Of a stretch of DNA of 64,000 nt, positions 41,177-50,472 are shown piece after piece. The notes below the pieces were generated by a model. That model ran no database searches. It had not been told where the DNA came from and worked only from the letters and a program-made list of their open reading frames with translations. Source of the stretch: Sulfitobacter delicatus (GTDB taxonomy: Bacteria; Pseudomonadota; Alphaproteobacteria; Rhodobacterales; Rhodobacteraceae); the NCBI RefSeq assembly GCF_900102535.1, contig NZ_FNBP01000003.1, positions 194,754 through 258,753 on the forward strand. The letters run 5' to 3'. The translations under genes and the position numbers were made by a program. Position 1 is the stretch's first letter, and the number at the start of each line of letters is the position of its first letter.

Positions 41177-41261
41177 GCGGGTGTGGCGGAATTGGTAGAC
41201 GCACCAGATTTAGGTTCTGGCGCCGCGAGGCGTGGGGGTTCGAGTCCCTTCACCCGCACCA
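41177..41261 (+). tRNA. tRNA-Leu (anticodon UAG)
   Basis: Acceptor stem GCGGGTG / CACCCGC, D-arm GCGGAATTGGTAGACGC, anticodon stem CCAGA / TCTGG around loop TTTAGGT (anticodon TAG), long variable arm, T-arm GGGTTCGAGTCCC, and encoded CCA. 85 nt. Confidence 0.97.
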
Positions 41262-41317
41262 CTTTGATTTTACTTGGAAATTAAACGTGTTGTTGGGGCT
41301 TTCTGGGGAAAGTCCTA

Positions 41318-42247
41318 TCACCCCAGAACCGTCAACCACAGCCAGACCGTCAAGATAGACGCCCCCGTGGCAATCAGCACCGAACTGGCGGCCACCCGAC
41401 GGGCGCGGCCGTACATATTGGCAAAGATATAGGCGTTGAACCCCGGTGCCATGGCCGCTGTCAGCACGCCAGAGCGCAACCCGGCCTGCGGCAGGCTGAG
41501 GGCAGCGCCGAAGGTCCAGACCAGCGCGGGATGCACTAGGAGCGCGATGGCGCAGACCATCAGGATCGCCTTCATATCGCCTTCGGGCTTATATTGGATC
41601 AACACCCCGCCAAGCGCGAAAAGCGCGGCAGGCAGGGCGGCGCGGACGATGAGGGACAGGGCGTCATCCACCACACCGGGGATCGGCAGGCCGCTCAGGT
41701 TCACCGCAAATCCCCCGAGGATTGCCAGCACCAGCGCGTTGCGGAACATCGCCCGGCTCACATTGCGCAGCAGCGACAGGCCGGATTGGCCGCGATTGCG
41801 CACGAACTCCATGACCGTGATGCCCAAGCCGTAGCAAAATGGCGCATGGAAGGACACGATGGCAAAGTTACCCGCCAGCGCTTCTGTGCCATAAGCGCGT
41901 TCGGTGATCGGCAGGCCAAGCAAGATCGAATTGGAGAACAGGCAGCAGAATCCGATAGTCACGCTGTCCTCCCAATCGCGGCGAAACAGCAGTCGTGCGC
42001 CAAGGATGCCCAGCACGAAACACAGGCCAGCGCCAGCATAGAAGCTGAACAGCAGACGCGGGTCATAGCTGCTGGACAGGTCGATCCGGGCGATGGCTTG
42101 GAACAACAGACAGGGGATCGCGAAGTTCTGGGTGAACTTCATCACCCCGTCGATGCCCGACATCGGAAACAGCCCGCGCCAAACGGCGACATATCCAAAA
42201 CCGATGACAAGGAAAACGGGCAGGATGACGTCTAGCAAGGTTTGCAC
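41318..42247 (-). CDS. AEC family transporter (auxin efflux carrier type)
   Basis: Ten-helix inner-membrane carrier (309 aa) of the AEC/BASS-related family. The first half opens VILPVFLVIGFGYVAVWRGL and carries TQNFAIPCLLFQAIARID; the second half has ALGGVLIQYK near residue 215 and APGFNAYIFANMYG near 265. The substrate is unknown; bacterial members carry organic acids such as malate. Monocistronic. Confidence 0.88.
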   Translation of the reverse strand: MQTLLDVILPVFLVIGFGYVAVWRGLFPMSGIDGVMKFTQNFAIPCLLFQAIARIDLSSSYDPRLLFSFYAGAGLCFVLGILGARLLFRRDWEDSVTIGFCCLFSNSILLGLPITERAYGTEALAGNFAIVSFHAPFCYGLGITVMEFVRNRGQSGLSLLRNVSRAMFRNALVLAILGGFAVNLSGLPIPGVVDDALSLIVRAALPAALFALGGVLIQYKPEGDMKAILMVCAIALLVHPALVWTFGAALSLPQAGLRSGVLTAAMAPGFNAYIFANMYGRARRVAASSVLIATGASILTVWLWLTVLG

Positions 42248-42293
42248 GGGGATATGGCCTTAAAAGGATGCGTCAGGCCCAAGGCCCGATCGC

Positions 42294-43103
42294 CTAATCA
42301 GAATGCGGAAGCGGAAAATGCAGTATCAGGCCGTCATAGGCCGGTTGAATATGCGCCGGCGTCTCCGCGGCGACGGTGTGGTAATCAAGGTCGTTGTGCA
42401 TATTGGTCAGCACAGCGGTCTCGGGGGTGACGCGGTCGATCCATTCCAAGGTCTGCGCGAGGTGGCTGTGGGTCGGATGCGGATCGCGGCGTAGGGCGTC
42501 GACGATCCAGCAGCGCAACCCCTCCATCATCGGCCAGCTTTCCTGCGGAATTTCGGAAACGTCCGGCAGATAGACCACGTCGTTGAACCGAAAGCCAAGC
42601 GCGTCGATATTGCCATGAGCGACGGTGAAAGGCGCGAAGCTGATCGCGCCGCCGGGGCCGTCAATCGTCACATCGCCAGTGATCTCATGCATGTCGAGGA
42701 TTGGCGGATAGCTGGACCAAGACGGCTGGATAAAGGCGTAGCCAAAGCGCTCGAACAACGCGTCTCGGGTGGCGGCGTCGGCCCATACGGGCAGGCGCGC
42801 GCGCATGTTGATAACAACCATGCGCAGATCGTCCAGCCCATGAACGTGGTCGGCGTGGGAATGGGTATAGATCACGGCGTCGAGCCGCCCCACGCCCGCG
42901 TCTAGCAGCTGGCTGCGCATGTCGGGGGAGGTGTCGATCAGCACAGTGGTGGTGCCTGCCTCACTCACCCGCTCGACGAGGATCGAGCAGCGGCGGCGGT
43001 GGTTTTTCGGCTCATTGGGATCGCAAGCGCCCCAGTGGCCGCCGATCCGTGGCACGCCGCCCGAGGAGCCGCTCCCCAATATGGTGACGCGCATTTCGGC
43101 CAT
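42294..43103 (-). CDS. MBL-fold metallohydrolase (PhnP-like)
   Basis: A 269-residue metallo-beta-lactamase-fold hydrolase. The start VTILGSGSSGGVPRIGG and the metal motif THSHADHVHGLDD near residue 82 match the phosphodiesterase/PhnP-like subgroup. The substrate is not known. Its ATG overlaps the tatD stop (TAATG), so both are translated from one transcript. Confidence 0.88.
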   Translation of the reverse strand: MAEMRVTILGSGSSGGVPRIGGHWGACDPNEPKNHRRRCSILVERVSEAGTTTVLIDTSPDMRSQLLDAGVGRLDAVIYTHSHADHVHGLDDLRMVVINMRARLPVWADAATRDALFERFGYAFIQPSWSSYPPILDMHEITGDVTIDGPGGAISFAPFTVAHGNIDALGFRFNDVVYLPDVSEIPQESWPMMEGLRCWIVDALRRDPHPTHSHLAQTLEWIDRVTPETAVLTNMHNDLDYHTVAAETPAHIQPAYDGLILHFPLPHSD

Positions 43104-43909
43104 TAGCTGTTGCCCTGCCAGTTCGCGGCCTTGCTGAACAGCCGCTCGAAATTTGCCTGTGTTTGCGCCGCAAAGTCCGCGTAGTCGAGGCCAAAGGTCT
43201 CAGCCGCGCGGCGGGCGGTATGGGCGGTGAAGGCAGGCTCATTCGGCTTGCCGCGATGGGGCGGCGGGGCGAGGTAGGGGGCGTCGGTTTCCACAAGGAT
43301 GCGGTCCAGCGGCGCGGCGGCGAAAATGTCGCGCAGCGCTTGCGACTTGGGGAAGGCGGTGATGCCGGACATCGACAGGTAAAACCCCAGATCGAGCGCG
43401 GCACGGGCCAGTTCGGCGGAGGAGGAAAAGCAATGCATGACGCAGCTATAGGCCCCTTGCGCATGTTCCTCGCGCAGGATGCGGGCCATGTCATCATCCG
43501 CGTCGCGAGCGTGGATAATGAGGGGCAAGCCGCTTTCACGCGCCGCCGCGATATGAATGCGCAGGGAGGTCTTTTGCACCTCGGCGCTCTCGGCGGTGTA
43601 GTGGTAATCCAGCCCCGTCTCGCCGATCCCGACCATCTTGGGATGCTGGGTCAAGGCAAGGAGTTCATCGACCGAAGTGAGCGGCTCTTCAGCGGCGGAC
43701 ATCGGGTGGGTGCCAGCGGCGTAGAACACCGGGTCATGCGCCTCGGCAATGCCACGGACGCTCGGCTCGTTCTTTAACCGGGTGCAGATCGTGACCATGC
43801 GCGTGACGCCCGCCTCAGCGGCGCGGGCGATGACGCCGGGCAGGTCAGCGGCAAGGCTCTCGAAATCGAGGTGGCAATGGCTGTCGGTGATGTGGGGCGT
43901 GTCGGTCAT
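43103..43909 (-). CDS. tatD: TatD family metal-dependent DNase
   Basis: TIM-barrel metal-dependent nuclease (268 aa). Metal ligands: SHCHLDF near residue 10, GETGLDYHY near 97, HARD near 135, HCFSS near 160 and ETDAPYLAP near 210. Gene order holB-tatD-MBL is common in this family of bacteria, giving shared transcription. Confidence 0.94.
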   Translation of the reverse strand: MTDTPHITDSHCHLDFESLAADLPGVIARAAEAGVTRMVTICTRLKNEPSVRGIAEAHDPVFYAAGTHPMSAAEEPLTSVDELLALTQHPKMVGIGETGLDYHYTAESAEVQKTSLRIHIAAARESGLPLIIHARDADDDMARILREEHAQGAYSCVMHCFSSSAELARAALDLGFYLSMSGITAFPKSQALRDIFAAAPLDRILVETDAPYLAPPPHRGKPNEPAFTAHTARRAAETFGLDYADFAAQTQANFERLFSKAANWQGNS

Positions 43910-43922
43910 GCTGTCCTTTCGG

Positions 43923-45038
43923 CTATCTTGGCGCCGTCTGGCCTATTTGCCGCAGGGTATCTAGGACCAATGCGGCAGGGTCAAGGTTCACCGCCAGCCC
44001 GTGGCGGGCGCGCTCGGAAATCTGCTGTGCCGCGTCGGCCCAAGCGCGGCCCTGCGCGGGGCTGGGGGAGAGGCGTTGCAGCACGGCGATCTCATCAGGG
44101 CAGGCGGCTTGCGCGGGCGGCGCGCCGGTGGCCCCGGTGCGCGCCAGACGGACCAGCAGCAGGTCGAGAAGGGTAAAGAGCAGATCAAGCTTGGCCTCGC
44201 CGCCACGCTGGGCGGCGGCTTCGGCCAGTTTGATGGCGCGGCCCCGGTCCATCTGCGGCAGCGAGGACAGCAGGCTCACCAGATCGGCATAGGTGCGGAC
44301 CCCGCCCATCAGCGACAGCCGCAGAGCCCCGCCAACTGAGCCGCCGGAAAGCTCTGCAAGCGCCGCCGGATCGCCTTCGACCTCAACCCCGGAGCCTGCC
44401 AGTGCCTCGGCCATTTGCTCCGCGTCCAGCGTGCCAAGCCGCAGGGTGCGACAGCGCGAGCGGATGGTGGGCAAAAGGCTCGAAGGCTGGTGGCTGAGCA
44501 GCAGCAGAATGGCCCGCTCGGGCGGTTCTTCGAGCATTTTGAGCAGCGCGTTGGCGGCATTGGGGTTCATCTCATCCGCGTCGTCGATTATGACCACACG
44601 CCGCCCGCCATCTGCCGCTGACATTTGGAAAAAGCCATTCAGGGCGCGGATGTCGTCCACCACGATCTGTTTGCGCATCCGCTTGGTGTCGGGGTTGATC
44701 GTCCGGGTCACGGATTTCAGCCCCGCCTCGGCCCCTGCTGCCACGCGGCGGGCCACGGGATGCTCGGGATCGATGTCGAGCGTCTCGGCCTTGGGCATGT
44801 CAAACATCCCGCCACCGTCTGGATCCGGTGTGGCCAGCAGAAACCGCGCAATGCGCCATGCCAGCGTCGCTTTGCCCACGCCGCGCGGCCCGGTCAACAT
44901 CCACGCATGGTGCAGTTTGCCACTGTTAAACGCGTCAAGAAAGGCCGCCTCCGCCGCACCTTGGCCGATCAGCTTTGGCGTGTCGCGGGGGTGGCACGCG
45001 CCGTCTACGCGGTCGGGTTGGGGGGCGTCATCTGTCAT
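43923..45038 (-). CDS. holB: DNA polymerase III subunit delta'
   Basis: Clamp-loader subunit (371 aa). It has the AAA+ fold: HHAWMLTGPRGVGKATLAWRIARFLL near residue 40 (P-loop GPRGVGKAT), VVIIDDADEMNPNAANALLKMLEEPP (Walker B-like and following helix) near 155, and a SRC motif in TIRSRCRTLRLG. The C-terminal helical collar domain follows. It lies 53 bp downstream of tmk. Confidence 0.94.
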   Translation of the reverse strand: MTDDAPQPDRVDGACHPRDTPKLIGQGAAEAAFLDAFNSGKLHHAWMLTGPRGVGKATLAWRIARFLLATPDPDGGGMFDMPKAETLDIDPEHPVARRVAAGAEAGLKSVTRTINPDTKRMRKQIVVDDIRALNGFFQMSAADGGRRVVIIDDADEMNPNAANALLKMLEEPPERAILLLLSHQPSSLLPTIRSRCRTLRLGTLDAEQMAEALAGSGVEVEGDPAALAELSGGSVGGALRLSLMGGVRTYADLVSLLSSLPQMDRGRAIKLAEAAAQRGGEAKLDLLFTLLDLLLVRLARTGATGAPPAQAACPDEIAVLQRLSPSPAQGRAWADAAQQISERARHGLAVNLDPAALVLDTLRQIGQTAPR

Positions 45039-45091
45039 GGCATCGGTCTAGCATGTTTCACCGCAGAGGGAAGGCGGTTGGGCGGGGAAGA

Positions 45092-45736
45092 TCAGCCTAG
45101 ATGGGCGGCGACGGTCTCGGCCACATCATGGGCCACAGCGTCAATGGCGCGGCCTCCGTCAAGCACGCGAAACCGATCGCTGAATTCTTCGGCAAGGCTC
45201 AGAAAACCTGCGCGCATCTTGGCTTGCAATTCGACCCCGAAATCCTCGAACCGTTCTTCCACCGTCTGACGTGACAGGGCGCGTTCAAGACCATTGACCG
45301 GGTCCATGTCGATCAGGATCGTCAGATCCGGCTCCACCCCGATCATCAGGCTGTGCAGGTCGTCTACCATCTGCCGCAGGTCCCCACGCGAGAGGCCCTG
45401 ATACATCCGCGTGCTGTCGGCAAACCGGTCGCAGATCACCACTTTGCCTGCCTCTAGCGCCGGGCGAATGGTGCGCTCCAGATGATCCCGACGCGCGGCG
45501 GTGAAAAGCAGGATTTCGGTTTGTGCCGACCAGCGGTCCGGGTCGCCCTGCAATACCAATGCGCGGATTTCCTCGGCGCCGGGGCTGCCACCGGGTTCGC
45601 GGGTCAATACTACGTCGTGGCCCTGCGCTGTCAGATGGTCTGCCAGCAACCGCGCCTGTGTGGATTTGCCCGATCCGTCGATGCCTTCGAAAGTAATAAA
45701 CAGGCCTTGTTGGCCCGGCTTCCCGTCAGTGTTCAC
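45092..45736 (-). CDS. tmk: Thymidylate kinase
   Basis: Phosphorylates dTMP to dTDP (214 aa). P-loop FEGIDGSGKSTQARLLA near residue 14, the DR(Y/F) motif CDRFADSTRMYQG near 100 and the lid region around RALSRQTVEERFED. The start overlaps the dacC stop by 4 bp. Confidence 0.95.
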   Translation of the reverse strand: MNTDGKPGQQGLFITFEGIDGSGKSTQARLLADHLTAQGHDVVLTREPGGSPGAEEIRALVLQGDPDRWSAQTEILLFTAARRDHLERTIRPALEAGKVVICDRFADSTRMYQGLSRGDLRQMVDDLHSLMIGVEPDLTILIDMDPVNGLERALSRQTVEERFEDFGVELQAKMRAGFLSLAEEFSDRFRVLDGGRAIDAVAHDVAETVAAHLG

Positions 45737-46926
45737 GAAGCTTCTGCCTCAGGCGCCGGTGCCTCGGCCTGAGGGCCGGCGTTCAGCCGGTTCATCAGGT
45801 GCATCGCCGCTGCTGTCATTTTAACCATAAAACCGCCCGGTGCGACGGAGGCAGACGCCACCAGCGGCACCCGGAGGGCAGGGAGGTCGCCACGGTCGAC
45901 CACAAGCTCGGCCAATTCATCGCCCTTGTTGATCGGCGCTTGGAAGGGCCCGGTGTAGATCACTTCGGCCTGAACTTCGTTGCCACCCGTGACAGGCACC
46001 AGCATCTCCAGATTGTCTTTCAGCTCAAGCCCCACGCTCTGTGTCGTGCCAAGGGCGACTGGCGCTTCAGCGATCTGCGTCCCAGCCTTGCCCAGCTCGC
46101 GCTGCGTGAACTGGCGGAAGGCCCAGTTCACCACGGATTCAGCTTCCTGCGCGCGGGTGGCCGCACTGTCGAGGCCGGAAAGTACGAAGATCACCCGGCG
46201 GTCGCCTTGTTTGGCAGAACCCACAAGACCATAGCCTGCTTCGGCGGTATGCCCTGTTTTCAGACCATCCGCGCCGATGCCAAGGCCCAAAAGCGGATTG
46301 CGGTTGGTCTTGTTCTGCGGCGCGCGCCCGTCAAAGGCGAACTCGCGTTCGGCAAAAAGCGGGTAGAACTGCGGAAAGTCGGTGATGATGCGGTTGGCCA
46401 GAAGGCCCAAATCACGCACCGACATCAGATGCCCGGCGGCGGGCCAACCGTTAGAATTGGCGAAGGTGGAATTGGTCATCCCCATCTGCTGCGCGCGCTG
46501 CGTCATCAGCCGAGCGAAACCGTATTCCGTGCCATCTGGGCTCAGCGCCTCGGCAATCACGGCAGAGGCGTCATTGCCCGACAGCACGATAATGCCGCGG
46601 ATGAGGTCTTCGACCGAAACCCGATCCGTGGTGTCGAGGAACATCGTCGAGCCGCCATAGGACATCGCATGTTGCGAGACCGGCAGTTCTTCGACCAGAT
46701 CGAGCCCGCCATTCTGTTTGCCGCGCTCCACAGCCTCAAACGCCATGTAGAGCGTCATCAGCTTGGACATCGACGCTGGCGGCAACGGCTCGTCCGCGTT
46801 CTTGGCCAGCAGCACGGTGCCAGTGGTTTGGTCGAGCACATAGGCCGCAGTGGCGCGGGTGTCGAAAGCGGCGGCAGGCTGAAGGGTCAGCACCAAGGCC
46901 AGAGCGGCGGCAAAGAGGCGGATCAT
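45733..46926 (-). CDS. dacC: D-alanyl-D-alanine carboxypeptidase (PBP5/6 type)
   Basis: Periplasmic penicillin-binding protein trimming pentapeptides (397 aa). Signal peptide with cleavage near AAAF, residue ~20. Active motifs SMSK (PPASMSKLMTLY, residue ~53), SGN (VLSGNDASAV, ~113) and KTG (DGLKTGHTAEAGY, ~220). The C-terminal domain and an amphipathic anchor-like end follow. Linked to the SPOR lipoprotein 23 bp upstream, consistent with a cell-wall operon. Confidence 0.93.
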   Translation of the reverse strand: MIRLFAAALALVLTLQPAAAFDTRATAAYVLDQTTGTVLLAKNADEPLPPASMSKLMTLYMAFEAVERGKQNGGLDLVEELPVSQHAMSYGGSTMFLDTTDRVSVEDLIRGIIVLSGNDASAVIAEALSPDGTEYGFARLMTQRAQQMGMTNSTFANSNGWPAAGHLMSVRDLGLLANRIITDFPQFYPLFAEREFAFDGRAPQNKTNRNPLLGLGIGADGLKTGHTAEAGYGLVGSAKQGDRRVIFVLSGLDSAATRAQEAESVVNWAFRQFTQRELGKAGTQIAEAPVALGTTQSVGLELKDNLEMLVPVTGGNEVQAEVIYTGPFQAPINKGDELAELVVDRGDLPALRVPLVASASVAPGGFMVKMTAAAMHLMNRLNAGPQAEAPAPEAEAS

Positions 46927-46949
46927 GGGAAGTATTTCCTCCGGTTTGA

Positions 46950-47822
46950 TCAGTTCGACACGGCGTAGGCGTCAGTAAAGCCCTCGGCTTTGACCGATTT
47001 CAGCAGGGCGTCGAGCTCGGATTTGCTGGTGGCGGGGCCGATAACCACGCGCCAGAAGGGTTTGTTGTTAATCTCGCTGCGCTTGACCGTCGGCACCATG
47101 CCTGCGCTGCGCATCTGTTTGGCGGTGCGGTTGGCGTTGGCCTCCACGCTGAAGATGCCAAGCTGCACATAGGGTTTGGCAAGGTTCGCCGCCGGCCGCG
47201 CAGGTTTCGGTGCTGTGGGGGCGGTTGGTTTCGCAACCGGGGCCGTGCTTGCCGGGGCAACAGGCTCAAGCGCTGTGGCTGTGATCGGGGCAGGGGCGTC
47301 GAGCGTATCTACCTCACCTGTTGGCATCTCTGCCTCCGCGGTTTCAGGTGCTGCGGCTTCCTCGCGACGCAAGGCCGTCACGTTCAAAGGCGTCGGCGCA
47401 CCGGCCAGGATCCCCAACGCAGCGGCTGCATCGGATGAGATCTGCAGCTTCGGTCCGGGCAGTTCCCGCTCGCGCCGGAACAATGCGCCGATTACGAATT
47501 TGCCATTGGCCTCATTGCGCACGATGACGCGCTCAGGCTCGGTCACATCCGGATGCGCGACCCAGACCCCGCCGAGCGACGGACGCCCGTCCCAAAGCCC
47601 TTGGTCGGTGGCCGAGAAAATCTCTGGCGCTTCCACATCGCGTTCTACCAGTTTGGTCGAAGTGCTGCGCGGTGCGGCGGCGCTGTCTTTCGCACCGAAA
47701 GGAAGGCTGAAATCGCCGTTCTCGCAGCCCGCCAAAGCGCCCATTGCCAGAATACTCACACCCATTAGCGCTGCGCGGCTCTTGTTGAAGCGCAACGGTT
47801 GATTGTCCCTGCTCATGCCCAT
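46950..47822 (-). CDS. SPOR-domain lipoprotein
   Basis: Outer-membrane-type lipoprotein (290 aa) with lipobox ILAMGALAGC near residue 25, a region following with DQGLWDGRPSLGGVWVAHP, a Pro/Ala-rich linker, and a C-terminal SPOR domain (YVQLGIFSVEANANRTAKQM ... WRVVIGP) that binds denuded glycan strands at division sites. The start MGMSRDNQ at 47822 follows AAGGAC; the second ATG two codons on is equally possible. First gene before dacC. Confidence 0.9.
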   Translation of the reverse strand: MGMSRDNQPLRFNKSRAALMGVSILAMGALAGCENGDFSLPFGAKDSAAAPRSTSTKLVERDVEAPEIFSATDQGLWDGRPSLGGVWVAHPDVTEPERVIVRNEANGKFVIGALFRRERELPGPKLQISSDAAAALGILAGAPTPLNVTALRREEAAAPETAEAEMPTGEVDTLDAPAPITATALEPVAPASTAPVAKPTAPTAPKPARPAANLAKPYVQLGIFSVEANANRTAKQMRSAGMVPTVKRSEINNKPFWRVVIGPATSKSELDALLKSVKAEGFTDAYAVSN

Positions 47823-48066
47823 GCTGTCCTTGCCTGCTGTCGTCGCGCAGCCGCGACCCGTTCCCGCGAGAATGGCGCGCCGTTGGTTCGGCACGCCTCA
47901 TTCGCCCCTCTGCAAGGGGCTTTGGCGCACAGTAACCCGCTCCTGCTGTCTTTGCAAAGAGCGCGCAGAGAGGATCGGCAAATTTCCCCAAACCCGGGTT
48001 GCGCGGCGCGTAGGCCAAATGTGCATTTGCCGAATCAAACGGAGCGTTCTAGGAGGGGCGGGCTGC

Positions 48067-48156
48067 GGAGGAGTGGCAGAGTGGTCGAATGCACCGGTCT
48101 TGAAAACCGGCGTGCGTGAGAGCGTACCGTGGGTTCGAATCCCACCTCCTCCGCCA
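48067..48156 (+). tRNA. tRNA-Ser (anticodon UGA)
   Basis: Acceptor stem GGAGGAG / CTCCTCC, anticodon stem CCGGT / ACCGG around loop CTTGAAA (anticodon TGA), long variable arm, T-arm GGGTTCGAATCCC, discriminator G and encoded CCA. The accessory region begins directly after it; tRNA genes are frequent integration sites. Confidence 0.97.
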
Positions 48157-48336
48157 GCTTATTCGCTATAATTTATATTTATCAGGCTCTTATAGGGGCG
48201 TTGAGGCTGGGCGTCCCACAATTCGTCCCCCAGTCTGAATTGGCATATCTGACTTTTGTTGTTTGTTCTGACAGCTCATCACTTTGGCGAAACTCTGCGG
48301 TCTCAACGCTAGATGCTCTAAGTGTTCAGTTCCCCC

Positions 48337-48784
48337 CTATCTAATAAGGCGGGCAAGTTTGATGTTGCATCGGTCAATTCGATTGTACTGCCAGTTACCC
48401 AAAGCGTTCTCTATCACAGTCCAGGGGATGCAGCGCCGCTGAGCTACACATTGGCGCGCGCCTTTTTGGGGGACGTCCAAGACAGCTTCAATGCCAGCCG
48501 CTAAGCAACGCTCTTTTGCATCCAGCGCCTCAGCTAGCCAAAAAGCATGGGGCGCATTGGATATGGTTGTAGGCATATTCTGCCGAACGCTTTGCCTTTT
48601 CAGACCTGCCATACGCGCACGGTCCACTGTATTCGGACAGCCATCCCAACCAATGCTCTTTTTGCGAACGATACCAAGCACCATCGAACCCAGCCCCCAC
48701 ACCTATCGTTTCCTCCATCGCACGGGTGCGGGGAAGATACTCTGGCAGTGGGCGGATGTAGGCGCGTAAAACAAGCGGTTGCAT
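48337..48784 (-). pseudogene. Frameshifted mobile-element-associated protein
   Basis: Two overlapping frames make one protein when one base is restored. The first reads YIRPLPEYLPRTRAMEETIG then GAWYRSQKEHWLGWLSEYSG and NHIQCAP; the second continues FWLAEALDAKERCLAAGIEA and ends RCIPWTVIENAL. The break is near 48550, at TGCGCCCCATGC, where a base is missing. I recall related small proteins near integrated elements in alphaproteobacteria, without a known function. Broken here, so probably inactive. Confidence 0.65.
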
Positions 48785-48791
48785 GGGCGCG

Positions 48792-49840
48792 CTACTCTTG
48801 GGGTAGGTCTGGGACAAATATCTGTTTGAGCGGTATCATAGAGCGGTAACGCGGTGCTAGCTGGGCGTAGTGTTCGAAAATTAGCTCTACAAATTGCTCA
48901 CCATTGATAAGCCTCAGTTTGGCTCGGTTGCGCTCCAACTCTACAGCGCCGCGTGCGAATGAACCTAAATTGACGAACAAGCCGTATTCACCGTCCCCAA
49001 GCGTCCCCAAGAGTTGGTCGACATCTGAGCGCGGCGTTTGCCCTGTAGTTCGTTTGCATTGTACTTGACGATAGGGGGTTGGAAGCCGAGTGGGTCCATA
49101 TGGGCGATAACGTCCACGCCACCATCGCCGCTCTTTGGTGTAACGCGGGCGGTGTAGCCCATGCACTCCAACAAGTGCGCCATGAAGTCCTCGAATTGAT
49201 GGCCCGTGAGCTGCGTCATAAGGCGCTTAATGACGAAATCAGTAGAATTGGCCTCAGCTTGCACTGAGACAGCAACGGTAGCTGTGTCGTCGTCTGTGGC
49301 GTCCTCTGCGGTATCTTGGTCCGCTAAAGTGCTAGGCGAGGGGGCTTCGACGGTTGGGTCAACTTTGCCTATAAATTCGAGTGCGTGCCGTTTGACGCGG
49401 AACATGGTGAGAAATGAGCCAATCTCATTCAGCGCGCTTTGACTAAATCCATCGCGGGGGAAGTGGCCCAGCCATTCGACAAGCTGGCGCGTAGGATAGT
49501 CGTCTGGATCACCTGCGTGATGCTGGGTATTTCCTTTGAAACGTCCAATGTTTACCATGCGGTCCGCTTTGGGCGGATACACAAAAATATCACCAGCCTT
49601 GATCTCATGTAGGAATTTGAACATAGAACCGGCATCGATGGGTATCGCGCCTTTCTTCTTGTCAGGATAGGCCAGAGCCAGCGCTTCTTTGAACGCGTCA
49701 CGAGTGGGGGCGAGTTTGGTTATATCACCCATCTTTGGCCAGCCGATTGCGACGTAGCCATTTTCTACGGGACGGTCGCTGACATGGTGAGCCATGTGGA
49801 CACCCCAAACGGTCCACGCGCGGCCATCAGCCCCCCTCAC
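48792..49840 (-). pseudogene. Mrr-like restriction endonuclease, frameshifted
   Basis: N-terminal region VENGYVAIGWPKMGD, a middle acidic linker, then the Mrr catalytic domain: HQFEDFMAHLLECMGYTARVTPKSGDGGVDVI, metal Asp in GDGGVDV. The frame breaks right after PPIVK near 49066; the missing part, VQCKRTTGQTPRSDVDQLLG onward to the stop at 48792, is in the next frame. It contains the catalytic Q-x-K (VQCK). One lost base in AAGGTACAA would explain it. The GTG start at 49840 overlaps the SDR fragment, so the native start may be lost. Confidence 0.7.
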
Positions 49841-50020
49841 GGAAGGAGGGGTAGAGCATCATACCGCCATCCACGAAGAGCGTTGTGCCAATCACATAGT
49901 CCGACGTATCAGAGGCGAGCCAGACGGCAGCGCGGGCGATGTCTTCGGTCTCGCCGATCCGGCCATAGGGGATGAGCTTGAGCATTTCCTCACGACCTTC
50001 TTCATCCTCCCAAGCGTGTT
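49827..50020 (-). pseudogene. C-terminal fragment of a short-chain dehydrogenase
   Basis: A 63-residue tail, reading KHAWEDEEGREEMLKLIPYG then RIGETEDIARAAVWLASD, YVIGTTLFVDGGMMLYPSF and stop. This is the end of an SDR of the glucose-1-dehydrogenase kind. About 190 N-terminal residues, including the Rossmann motif and YxxxK, are missing. The join at ~50020 leads into unrelated sequence. Confidence 0.75.
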
Positions 50021-50138
50021 TGGATCGTCCGCATGTATTTGAACGGTGCCGTCGTCGGCAGTGCTGAAAGTGGGGCGAGCGATAAAATATGCTTGGCCTG
50101 CTGCTTTCAATTCGGTGTGGTCAGCCAGGGCATTCCTT

Positions 50139-50221
50139 CCCTGAAAGTGGTGAGTATTAATGTCCCACCTGAGTATCCATGTGCCGTGACCGAACCGCTT
50201 TGACGAGTTCCTTGATGGGCC
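50139..50221. repeat. Partial second copy of the HTH-gene 3' region
   Basis: 83 bp similar to 51664-51748 (for example GTATTAATGTCCCACCTGAG against GTATTAGTGTCCCATCTGAG), with scattered mainly transition differences. It corresponds to the tail of the HTH protein gene. No other part of that gene is present here. 50021-50138 holds nothing I recognise. Confidence 0.65.
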
Positions 50222-50472
50222 GTTGCGCATGGATGACGTTCACTTGACTGGAACTGCTTTATGTTATTTCCGCTAACGCTGGCGAAGGGGCTAGGAGTGC
50301 CAGTGCGAAGGCCCATATGTCAAGCGGTTTGAGGCCGACGTTCTACTGCGGTTGCCTTAATAAGGTCATGATTCATCACTTGAAATGGTCAAAGTGTAGC
50401 TCTTATTCTCGAAGTTCATCAGACGGCAAATATCCCAAAAACAATATTATGAACCTAAGAAAGACGATACAT

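Noticed and set aside
47904..47920. Hairpin GCCCCT/AGGGGC as a plus-strand terminator
   Set aside because: No plus-strand gene ends nearby and the tail is only TTTGG; may be chance or part of the upstream region of the SPOR gene.
48130..48160. tRNA-Ser 3' end as attL of the accessory region
   Set aside because: No second copy of the tRNA 3' end was found up to 57.2 kb, so an attachment site cannot be claimed.
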